From: CAYJDR01 sp964368965
GTDB lineage: Bacteria; Chrysiogenota; Deferribacteres; Deferribacterales; Mucispirillaceae
Assembly (NCBI GenBank): GCA_964368965.1
Contig: CAYJDR010000062.1
Coordinates: 1 to 8,013 of the forward strand
DNA: 8,013 bases
Reading direction: 5' to 3'
The notes below the pieces were generated by a model, which saw nothing but the letters and a program-made list of their open reading frames with translations, was not told the DNA's origin and did not search any database. The position numbers were made by a program, and so were the translations under genes. This document shows, piece by piece, positions 1 through 6,827 of this stretch. Position 1 is the first letter of the stretch; each line of letters opens with the position of its first letter.

Positions 1-386
1 TGGCCGAGCATTTTCTCCACGAGTTCACGTCCAAGTATCATAAAAGCATGGCCTTCATGGACGTGACCATGGACATCTTGCGCAATTATGTATGGCCGGG
101 TAATGTGCGTGAATTGCAAAACCTTGTACATAGCCTTGTGGTGACGCGTAATACCACCCTTATTTCACCGCATGACCTCCCCATTCACATCAGCGGACGC
201 AGTGATAAAGCACCTCCCTATGCTGAAAATATGCTCAGCACCGAAAGGCCGCTTAAAGAAATCATGGCAGAAATTGAAAAGGATTTTCTAGAACGTGCCA
301 TAGAAATACACGGCTCTGTACAAAAGGTAGCTGAGGTTTTTCATATCAACCGCAGTACCATTTTCAGAAAGTTACAAGGGAAGTAA
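1..386 (+). CDS. Sigma-54-dependent transcriptional activator, C-terminal fragment
   Basis: This is the 3' end of a gene that begins left of the window; the reading frame is open from position 3, giving 127 visible residues. They start with AEHFLHEF, then carry the WPGNVRELQN signature (codons at about 93-122), which is the end of the AAA+ domain of sigma-54 activators and includes the sensor-2 arginine. A linker with LISPHDLPIHI follows, and the protein ends in a Fis-type helix-turn-helix (GSVQKVAEVFHINRSTIFRKLQ). By family knowledge such proteins bind enhancer sites and hydrolyse ATP to open sigma-54 RNA polymerase promoters. The ATP-binding Walker motifs, the GAFTGA loop and the N-terminal sensory domain lie outside, so the signal and whether it is a two-component regulator cannot be told. 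The ATG at position 48 is internal, not the start. The gene ends with TAA and converges on the AsmA/TamB-like gene. Confidence 0.93.
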   Translation, partial: AEHFLHEFTSKYHKSMAFMDVTMDILRNYVWPGNVRELQNLVHSLVVTRNTTLISPHDLPIHISGRSDKAPPYAENMLSTERPLKEIMAEIEKDFLERAIEIHGSVQKVAEVFHINRSTIFRKLQGK

Positions 387-403
387 TAATATTAAGAAGG
401 ATT

Positions 404-440
404 ACAGGGGGAAATCTTTCCTGAGAAAATTTCCCCCTGT
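404..440. terminator. Hairpin between convergent genes, probable bidirectional terminator
   Basis: A perfect 12-bp inverted repeat (ACAGGGGGAAAT at 404-415, ATTTCCCCCTGT at 429-440) is extended by TTTC at 417-420 pairing with GAAA at 425-428 after a single bulged C at 416, leaving a CTGA tetraloop at 421-424. It lies 18 bp after the stop of the left gene and 19 bp after the stop of the minus-strand gene, where one terminator could serve both. Neither side has a clean uninterrupted U-tract: the plus side continues GCAGAACG and the minus side AATCCTTCTTAA. Termination could therefore be weak or factor-assisted, or the stem may mainly protect 3' ends. Confidence 0.7.
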
Positions 441-459
441 GCAGAACGCATGCTAAAAA

Positions 460-3315
460 CTATTTTGTATCCTTTTTTGGCGTGGAGATTTTCATTTCGC
501 CCACTTTTAAAGTACGCGAACGGAAGTGAAAAATACCATCCAAAAGCGCGTTAATATCACCCAGCATTTTCACGTTAAAATGCGCATCTTCGCCGGCAAT
601 ATACATATCCGCCTCTCCCTTGGTCCAGCGAACTGGGCCACCACGTCCCGATGAAAGATCAATATCTGCCGTGAAAATTTTGTAATCTTTAGGCGGTGTG
701 TATTCCATGGTACGTGTAAGAGCTTCACGCAAATTGCCGATGGAAAGCCCCACCGTATCTGCCAAGGCGTGTAGATTCTTGCTCTCTGTCTTCCCCATGG
801 CACTACGCACCATGAACTGCGTTGCATCCATTCTATCGGTACTGAACAGCGTATTCATGTACTGTGCAGGGCGCCCATTTTCATCCAAGAAAGATTTAAA
901 GGAAGAGGCAAATTGCAAATTATTCACGCGCATGGGACTGGAGAGTACATGCTCAATGAAATCCCAATTTTCCACATGGAAATTAAAGTTTCCATCCACC
1001 CAAGGCCAGCGTCGCTTTAATCTTGGTAAAGCAAAGGCAAAAGACAAATCTGCCGTACTGGTTATGCCTGGAAATTTCATGGTGCTGGGACTCAAACGAG
1101 CTTGAAAAACATCTGACTCATCATGCACACCGCCCACAAACCACGAATTTTCATGCTCAGCCTTGCCAAAATTAAACAAGTCACCAAAGCGTAGATATGT
1201 GGTACCCACTATACCACGAGGAAGCCCTTTGGCTGTAAAATCTGACATGACTTTAGGTTGCGCCTTGCGCGGATAGTTGGTGCCAGCTGGGGCACTGGGA
1301 GCGTGCACAGAAGTTCCGTGTATGGTAAAAAAAGCATTCTTAATGATGCCTTGGGGCACTTGTAATGCCTCAGACTCCAGTTTAAAGCGAAAGCGTAGTC
1401 CTTCTTCACTTTGGGAAGGTAAAGGTAAAGGAATATGCTTAATCTGCTCCAACTGAGTCTCAAGGGATTTTTCTTGCTCCGACAAAACAAGTTGCGCAGT
1501 GGCCTTATCTTCGGCCTTTACAACCTTCTCTCTTGCTTTATTAACAAAATTTGCATGAACATTTTGAGCGGCAAATGTGCGCTGCACAACACCAAGAGAA
1601 CTCAACACATTTTTAGCATATCTTTGAACATTTTGTGCAATTATGGAATAATCATAGGGCTTAGAAGTAAAGCCTGGCAAAATGCGCTCTGCTTGAAAAT
1701 CAGGCAAGGGCTTTGCCCACCAAAGCATATATTTTCCACCGCGAGAAACATAGAAATCTGTTTTAATGGGGCCAGACAATGGCACTTCATCCACTTTTAC
1801 ACCTAAAGCAGCGGCCAATATATTAATATTCTTAATGGATACATTCAGTTGCGTTCCAAAGCCAGCTTCAGGTTTATAGCCTAAGCTTCCCACCACTTGT
1901 AAATCTGGATTTTTAATGGGACTTGCCATGGTAAAGTCGCGTACCACCAAAGATTTCCCGTCCCAGAACATCTGACCGGATGCGAGGGAAGCTTTGATTC
2001 TTTGCTCCTTTTGCTCCAAATTCATATTGAAACGATTCACAAAGCGAGCCTGCACAGGATGCTCCACACTGGGAGGCCAGGTTTGCACGCGTGCCAAAAA
2101 GCGTGACCGGGAGCGTAGAGATTTAGCCCCTTGCAAATATATGGGAGTCAAAAAAGAATCTCGACAGTCCCAGCGCAAATCAATATCGCCATCATCATAA
2201 TCTAAAGAAGCAAAGCTTAGAACGTACTTATTCCCCTTTAAGGACGTACGCCCTGCTTTGCTCAAATTCTGCGCCAAGGCTTCTGAATTTTTTCTCAGCT
2301 GAGAAATGGTTAAGGTAATATCTGCTGGAAGATCTTGCACGGGAGGCAAAACCCACTGTGTGGATATTTTAGAAGCGGCCAAAAGCACACTACGTAAACG
2401 AATTTTCTTTTCGCTTATCTGCGCATGAATTCGTGATGATATGGTGACAGACTTACCCGTGGGACCCAATTGAAAACCCGCAAGCTCCACTTCGCCAATG
2501 TCCAAAGCAAACCAGCTTGGCAAAAAGCGTAAAGGAAGACCTTCCTCTTGAGGCTCTTCTTTCTCAACGGGGGTATACTTAGGAAAACGAGGCATATAGA
2601 CGCCCACTAAAGTACCCACTTTTAACCCTATGACAACCTTGTTTTTTAGTACATCTTCTGCTGTAAGTAAGGCGTCAACCAAGTCCAACTGAGCTTTTTG
2701 CCCTGTTTGCGCATCCTGCTCGATGTCGCTTTTCTCGTCATGCAAAAAGAGTTGATCATGATTTTGCGGTAATGTTGCCACTGAAGAAGACGATGTACGC
2801 AGCCGCTCGGCCACTTCTTGATTGTGCCTATACTGTAGGGTGGCGATGGATCCGCGGGCAAGACTTGACCATTGAGGATGTAAAGTACCCTCTTCTATGC
2901 GTAGCCAAGGTCCATAGGCGTCAAACACACGCATATCGTGAATTTGGATTTTTCCCTGCCAAAACCCACGTATATTTGCGATGCTTATGCGCAAATTTAA
3001 TGGTTTCCCCACATAGTTGACACCATATTGCACCATGGAAGTGAGCGTGCTTTCTCCCATGGGAGAGGTAAGATATAAAAGACAAGCTGATAGAATAAAA
3101 ATAAGGGAGGCAACCCCCCCAAAAAACCAAATAAGGGCACGTTTCAGAGGTGATTTTACAGCTTTTTTTGTGGATGTTTTGGCAGTGGTAACAGCATGTA
3201 CTGTACGTTGCTCACGCAAGTTTTGCTCTTTTAGTTCTTGCAATGAATGCAAACGACGCCCTTTTTTACTCTTACCTTGCTGTGCGCGCAGAATATGCAA
3301 ACTATCCCTCGTCAT
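460..3315 (-). CDS. AsmA/TamB-like inner-membrane-anchored envelope protein, 951 aa
   Basis: This large protein has a very basic 58-residue cytoplasmic N-terminus, one transmembrane segment at about residues 59-82 (ALIWFFGGVASLIFILSACLLYL) and a long periplasmic region. Just after the membrane anchor comes a stretch like the start of TamB/AsmA proteins: residues 107-160, with the pattern NIRGFWQGKIQIHDMRVFDAYGPWLRIEEG followed by WSSLARGSIATLQ. The rest alternates short hydrophobic beta-like strands, as in the AsmA-like group that bridges inner and outer membranes and helps in lipid transport or outer-membrane protein assembly. Residues about 585-626 look like a charged helix or coiled coil. 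I do not see the conserved TamB C-terminal (DUF490) domain, and 951 residues is shorter than E. coli TamB (about 1260), so AsmA superfamily is safer than TamB. The start is fixed: an in-frame TGA lies eight codons upstream and there is no other Met before the membrane segment. The Shine-Dalgarno is poor (GGG at 3329-3327, AAGAGA at 3340-3335). No TamA/BamA partner is visible. Confidence 0.75.
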   Translation of the reverse strand: MTRDSLHILRAQQGKSKKGRRLHSLQELKEQNLREQRTVHAVTTAKTSTKKAVKSPLKRALIWFFGGVASLIFILSACLLYLTSPMGESTLTSMVQYGVNYVGKPLNLRISIANIRGFWQGKIQIHDMRVFDAYGPWLRIEEGTLHPQWSSLARGSIATLQYRHNQEVAERLRTSSSSVATLPQNHDQLFLHDEKSDIEQDAQTGQKAQLDLVDALLTAEDVLKNKVVIGLKVGTLVGVYMPRFPKYTPVEKEEPQEEGLPLRFLPSWFALDIGEVELAGFQLGPTGKSVTISSRIHAQISEKKIRLRSVLLAASKISTQWVLPPVQDLPADITLTISQLRKNSEALAQNLSKAGRTSLKGNKYVLSFASLDYDDGDIDLRWDCRDSFLTPIYLQGAKSLRSRSRFLARVQTWPPSVEHPVQARFVNRFNMNLEQKEQRIKASLASGQMFWDGKSLVVRDFTMASPIKNPDLQVVGSLGYKPEAGFGTQLNVSIKNINILAAALGVKVDEVPLSGPIKTDFYVSRGGKYMLWWAKPLPDFQAERILPGFTSKPYDYSIIAQNVQRYAKNVLSSLGVVQRTFAAQNVHANFVNKAREKVVKAEDKATAQLVLSEQEKSLETQLEQIKHIPLPLPSQSEEGLRFRFKLESEALQVPQGIIKNAFFTIHGTSVHAPSAPAGTNYPRKAQPKVMSDFTAKGLPRGIVGTTYLRFGDLFNFGKAEHENSWFVGGVHDESDVFQARLSPSTMKFPGITSTADLSFAFALPRLKRRWPWVDGNFNFHVENWDFIEHVLSSPMRVNNLQFASSFKSFLDENGRPAQYMNTLFSTDRMDATQFMVRSAMGKTESKNLHALADTVGLSIGNLREALTRTMEYTPPKDYKIFTADIDLSSGRGGPVRWTKGEADMYIAGEDAHFNVKMLGDINALLDGIFHFRSRTLKVGEMKISTPKKDTK

Positions 3316-3341
3316 GTCTATTTTTACCCAAAAATCTCTTC

Positions 3342-3357
3342 ATTATAAAAAATTATA
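3342..3357 (-). promoter_or_regulatory. Possible -10 boxes for the AsmA/TamB-like gene
   Basis: Read on the minus strand, two exact TATAAT hexamers occur at 3357-3352 and 3347-3342. The first is preceded by TGAA, close to an extended -10. Transcription from the first would start near 3345 and leave about 30 nt of leader before the ATG at 3315. No convincing -35 hexamer sits 16-18 bp upstream of either box, and the surrounding DNA is very AT-rich, so chance matches are quite possible. Confidence 0.4.
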
Positions 3358-3456
3358 TTCAAATATTTTAACTAGCTATTTCCTGCCATATTCGCAGACA
3401 TTGCGCAAGAAGAAAAGTAGCAAAAACATTTTAAGCTTGTGAAAAGAAGCTTGATT

Positions 3457-3472
3457 TGTAACATAAATTACA
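3457..3472. promoter_or_regulatory. Dyad TGTAA-N6-TTACA, possible CRP/FNR-family operator
   Basis: The arms TGTAA (3457-3461) and TTACA (3468-3472) are perfect inverted repeats separated by six bases, the arm spacing used by CRP/FNR-type dimers. It lies between two divergent genes, about 71 bp upstream of the -10 box of the kinase gene and about 100 bp upstream of that of the minus-strand gene. It differs from the classical TGTGA-N6-TCACA by one base per arm. TTGTGAA at 3437-3443 and TTCACAA at 3479-3485 flank it as a further wide inverted pair. No regulator is known from the sequence. Confidence 0.35.
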
Positions 3473-3538
3473 GTACATTTCACAAATCCTAATATAAAGT
3501 AATTTATACATTTTTTGATGATTAGTGCCACTTTGCGT

Positions 3539-3548
3539 TGCCTATAAT
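3539..3548 (+). promoter_or_regulatory. Likely sigma-70 -10 region of the kinase-peptidase unit
   Basis: An exact TATAAT is at 3543-3548, preceded by TGCC (TG at 3539-3540, one base further away than in a canonical extended -10). Transcription would start near 3555 and give a leader of about 30 nt. The -35 side is weak: the only TTGA-like hexamer (TTGATG, 3515-3520) is 22 bp away, too far for normal spacing, which fits a promoter needing an activator or relying on the extended -10. Confidence 0.5.
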
Positions 3549-3566
3549 GTGTATTGTTTCATGCAT

Positions 3567-3583
3567 AAAGGATTCATGGTGAT
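3567..3583 (+). promoter_or_regulatory. Unusual ribosome-binding region of the kinase gene
   Basis: The strongest Shine-Dalgarno match, AAAGGA at 3567-3572, ends 14 nt before the kinase ATG at 3587, longer than the usual spacing. A weaker GGTGA at 3579-3583 sits 3 nt from the ATG. An out-of-frame ATG at 3576 is only 3 nt from AAAGGA. In the kinase frame a TAA at 3566-3568 stops upstream extension, so 3587 is the only standard start near the beginning of the coding region. Confidence 0.5.
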
Positions 3584-3586
3584 TCT

Positions 3587-6500
3587 ATGTTCAGCACAAA
3601 TAAAGAACCAACGAACATAAAAAAAGTTCTTCTGTTTTTATGCGTTATGCCTATTATCATGGCAACAATCGGTATTTATTATATGTGGCGTCTCGAAGAC
3701 ACGCTCTATGATACAGTGCAACTTTCCGTACACTCCATAGGAGCTCATGCTGCCAGTATGGCCGAAGAGAGCCTATCCGAAACAATTCACGAGTTGCAGC
3801 ACGCTGCCAAAACGCCTCTCCTACAAGATGCTCAAAAAAATAAAAAAGAACTCTTCTCTTACCTTCGCGGGCTTATGGAAAGTCGTGAGTGGCATGACAT
3901 GCTCATTGTTGATACCAAGGGCGACGCCATAACAATTAATGGCTTACAATTGAATATTGCTCAACGTGATTATTTTAAAAAGGCGCTTACTGGTGTCGCC
4001 AACAGCTCTCCCCTCATTGATAAATCAAAATATATCAACTATGTAATTGCACACAGTACCCCCATATTCAATGAAAATAATCAAGTTGCGGGTGTACTTG
4101 TAGCTTTAGAAGATGTAAAAAAAACTAACTTTTTCGAAGGAATAGCACTTAGAGCCAAGCTTGATTGCGAATTCTTTTTTGTGGACGCTCACGGTAACTG
4201 GATACATCGTGGTATTGTTAACACCCATTCCTTTTGGGATAAACTTTTTAGCGAAAATAACCTTCCCTCTCAGGAGAATATAAATAGTTTTATAGAAAAC
4301 CATGAAAAAAGCGCCACTCCCTTACTTGTTGACGGCAAATCAAGCTTTATAACCATGAACGCTGTGGGTAAAACTGGTTGGTTAGTGGTGGGTATCACTC
4401 CCAGCCATGCAGTCACAACTCATGTGAATTCCATGATAACATTTTCGCTAATTTTCGTCAGTTGCATGCTTATAGTTCTCTTTTGTTGCATGGTGTATTT
4501 ATTCAAAGTGGGCCAGGCTTTCACTCGCTATAAAAATTTTTCCTTGGCCGTGGCCAATACCAATGGCATCTTTTATTTCTATGTGGACGATGACGGTTTT
4601 GTGCACAGCGCCAACGATTATTTTTATGAACAACTCTCATGGAAGCAAGGGCAAACGCCCATGCAACTTTTTGACTATGTGGATGGACTCTCCCTTGATC
4701 AATTACAAACCTACCTGCAAACACGTTCCCCTTTCGTCTTAACTATGGTTCCCCCCAATGGAGAAAAATTTCATATACAATGCACCATCATGCCGCACGT
4801 ACGAGAAGGCAAGATGCATTTACTCCTTGGAACGGACATTTCTGTTTATAAAGCCCATACAGAAATGGATATCATAAAAGCACAACATGATGAATTACAA
4901 CAAATTATCAATGCTCTTCCCAATAGCCTCATGGTACATTCTCCAGAAGGGTTACGTCTGGCCAACAAAACAGCTTTGGATATTCTTGGCGTTAAAAACA
5001 TAGAAGACATGCGCACTGGCATTTTATGTGGTATGGATGCCACAACTTTTGCTCTACAAGTGCAAATGGTTGCCAAAGTGCTCAAAGATGGCTTACCGCA
5101 AACCAGCACTTTCAATTTTTTAGATGCAAACGGCAAAGAATATGTCTTTCAAAATGTGCAATCCCCTGTTTTCGACGATGACAATAATGTCAAGTATGCT
5201 GTAAACTTATGCATTGACATTACAGACACTTTACGCCTTCAAAAACAATTAGAGGACGAATTACAAAGACTACATGAAATTTTAGATAGCTCTCCATCAG
5301 GCTTTTTCTACACGCACAACAGCATGGTGGAATATTGCAACCCTGCCATACAGGACATGTTTGGTTTAGAGGTTGGTAAACCCGTTCCCATTGATAAGCT
5401 TAATATCACAGATCAAGTGAAATACATTCGAGAAAATGTGGAAAATGGCATCAATGTTTACGACATGCCCATGTCCATCATGGATACAAATAGCCGCGAG
5501 CGTCACCTTAGCATAACCACATTGGGCACCACATGGTATGGCAAATGGTATAATATGATTTGGGCCCACGATGTCACCACCATTCATAATGTTCAAACTG
5601 AGCTTATTCTTGCCAAGGATGCTGCTGAAGCTGCCGCCAGAGCCAAAAGCAATTTTCTTGCCACCATGAGTCATGAAATTCGCACTCCCATGAATGCCGT
5701 GCTAGGCTTCTTGCAAGTCTTTGATAAGAGCAATTTACATCAAACTCAATTGGCTTATATTGAAAAAATTACCATTTCCGCCAAGGGCCTTTTACGCATC
5801 ATCAATGACATTTTAGATTTTTCTAAAATTGAAGCTAATAAGATGGATTTGGAATACACACCTTTTAATTTATTTTCAAATATTGATGCCATCTACAGCA
5901 TTATGCACTTCACAGCGCAAGAAAAAGGCCTCACCTTCAAGCGTACCATCACCCCTGAACTCCCTTCTTACATCATGGGCGATGGTGAGCGTTTAAATCA
6001 AGTGCTCCTAAATTTACTTAGTAATGCCATCAAATTTACCGAGTCTGGTTCCGTTACTTTACATGTGGGAATAAAAGAACGCCAAGACCATTCGCGTTTT
6101 GTTTTAGAGTGCAGTGTCAGCGATACAGGCATTGGTCTTTCACAAGAACAAGCAGCCAGTCTCTTTAAGCCCTTCACTCAAGCAGACACATCCACTTCTC
6201 GTCGTTTTGGCGGCACAGGTTTAGGTCTTGTCATCAGTCAGCGCATTATACAGCTTATGGGCGGAGATATTACCTTGCACTCAGAGCTGGGCAAGGGTAG
6301 CACGTTCACATGCTTAATCCCCATGCGTGCGGCAAACCAAGAAGAAGTTCTTGCCATACAAGGTACAAATACTACTATAGTTGAACAGCCTCAGGCATCA
6401 CAAGAACAAAATCTCTTAGACAGTATAAAAGGTAAATCTGTCTTGGTAGTGGAAGACAACCTCATCAACCAAGAGATTGCTGGCGCCATGTTGGAAGAGT

Positions 6501-6817
6501 ATGAACTAGAGCTAGATTTTGCAGAAAATGGCCTAGAGGCCGTCGAAGCCGTTAAAAAGAAAAACTACGCCCTCATTTTTATGGACTTGCAAATGCCCAT
6601 CATGAACGGCCTTGACGCCACAAAAAATATTCGTGCCATGGCAGATACATTTCCCTATTTAAGCGATGTGCCCATCATTGCCATGACAGCCAACGTCATG
6701 CACGAAGATAGACAATCATGCCAAGACGTGGGAATGAATGATCACGTGGGTAAACCCATCGACGCCATCATGCTAAAACGCGCCCTCATAACTTGGCTAG
6801 CCAAAAGTCCACAATAA
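3587..6817 (+). CDS. Hybrid sensor histidine kinase: Cache-like sensor, three PAS, HisKA, HATPase, receiver
   Basis: This is a membrane-bound hybrid kinase of 1076 residues. Order: transmembrane segment about 13-33; periplasmic sensor about 34-282 with double-Cache features (RDYFKKALTG at 127-136, then HSTPIFNENNQVAGVLVAL at 156-174); second transmembrane segment about 283-306; three PAS-like domains at about 316-422, 433-550 and 556-668; a short helix AKDAAEAAARAKSNF; then HisKA with phospho-His696 in MSHEIRTPMN. The ATPase domain shows N809 and N813 in the N box, D846TGIG, the F box LFKPFTQ and G875GTGLGL. The C-terminal receiver has E955/D956, phospho-acceptor D1000 (FMDLQMP), T1034 and K1056, so every catalytic residue checked is present. 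It lacks an Hpt or output domain and ends 20 residues after the receiver lysine; phosphate must go to an unseen partner, or the receiver tunes the kinase. The ligand is unknown: Cache domains often bind amino acids, carboxylates or similar small molecules. It is probably co-transcribed with the peptidase that starts 10 bp downstream. Confidence 0.95.
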   Translation: MFSTNKEPTNIKKVLLFLCVMPIIMATIGIYYMWRLEDTLYDTVQLSVHSIGAHAASMAEESLSETIHELQHAAKTPLLQDAQKNKKELFSYLRGLMESREWHDMLIVDTKGDAITINGLQLNIAQRDYFKKALTGVANSSPLIDKSKYINYVIAHSTPIFNENNQVAGVLVALEDVKKTNFFEGIALRAKLDCEFFFVDAHGNWIHRGIVNTHSFWDKLFSENNLPSQENINSFIENHEKSATPLLVDGKSSFITMNAVGKTGWLVVGITPSHAVTTHVNSMITFSLIFVSCMLIVLFCCMVYLFKVGQAFTRYKNFSLAVANTNGIFYFYVDDDGFVHSANDYFYEQLSWKQGQTPMQLFDYVDGLSLDQLQTYLQTRSPFVLTMVPPNGEKFHIQCTIMPHVREGKMHLLLGTDISVYKAHTEMDIIKAQHDELQQIINALPNSLMVHSPEGLRLANKTALDILGVKNIEDMRTGILCGMDATTFALQVQMVAKVLKDGLPQTSTFNFLDANGKEYVFQNVQSPVFDDDNNVKYAVNLCIDITDTLRLQKQLEDELQRLHEILDSSPSGFFYTHNSMVEYCNPAIQDMFGLEVGKPVPIDKLNITDQVKYIRENVENGINVYDMPMSIMDTNSRERHLSITTLGTTWYGKWYNMIWAHDVTTIHNVQTELILAKDAAEAAARAKSNFLATMSHEIRTPMNAVLGFLQVFDKSNLHQTQLAYIEKITISAKGLLRIINDILDFSKIEANKMDLEYTPFNLFSNIDAIYSIMHFTAQEKGLTFKRTITPELPSYIMGDGERLNQVLLNLLSNAIKFTESGSVTLHVGIKERQDHSRFVLECSVSDTGIGLSQEQAASLFKPFTQADTSTSRRFGGTGLGLVISQRIIQLMGGDITLHSELGKGSTFTCLIPMRAANQEEVLAIQGTNTTIVEQPQASQEQNLLDSIKGKSVLVVEDNLINQEIAGAMLEEYELELDFAENGLEAVEAVKKKNYALIFMDLQMPIMNGLDATKNIRAMADTFPYLSDVPIIAMTANVMHEDRQSCQDVGMNDHVGKPIDAIMLKRALITWLAKSPQ

Positions 6818-6822
6818 AAGGA
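6818..6822 (+). promoter_or_regulatory. Ribosome-binding site of the peptidase gene
   Basis: AAGGA directly follows the kinase stop codon (TAA, 6815-6817) and ends 5 nt before the ATG at 6828. The good spacing confirms this start and supports translation from the same mRNA as the kinase. Confidence 0.8.
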
Positions 6823-6827
6823 ATACC

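Noticed and set aside
48..386. A 112-residue stand-alone DNA-binding protein starting at ATG 48
   Set aside because: The frame stays open to the left edge and the residues before the ATG (AEHFLHEF) match the sigma-54 activator family, so this is the tail of a longer protein.
698..1105. A 135-codon plus-strand frame inside the AsmA/TamB-like gene
   Set aside because: It lies wholly antisense to a well-supported 951-codon gene and its product shows no recognisable family motif; the same holds for the other frames at 1435-1806, 1994-2200 and 3017-3442.
3302..3343. A 13-codon minus-strand frame (ATG at 3343) overlapping the start of the AsmA/TamB-like gene
   Set aside because: Its ATG overlaps one of the two -10-like boxes and would lie at or before the likely transcript start; no Shine-Dalgarno precedes it. 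Probably chance in AT-rich DNA.
3366..3387. A sigma-54-like promoter for the minus-strand gene (TGGCAG followed by GC on the minus strand)
   Set aside because: The GG and GC elements are 9 bases apart instead of the required 10, so polymerase containing sigma-54 is not expected to use it.
3463..3507. A 9-bp inverted repeat ATAAATTAC/GTAATTTAT in the divergent region
   Set aside because: The arms are 27 nt apart and almost purely A/T, so a match of this length is weak evidence in this composition.
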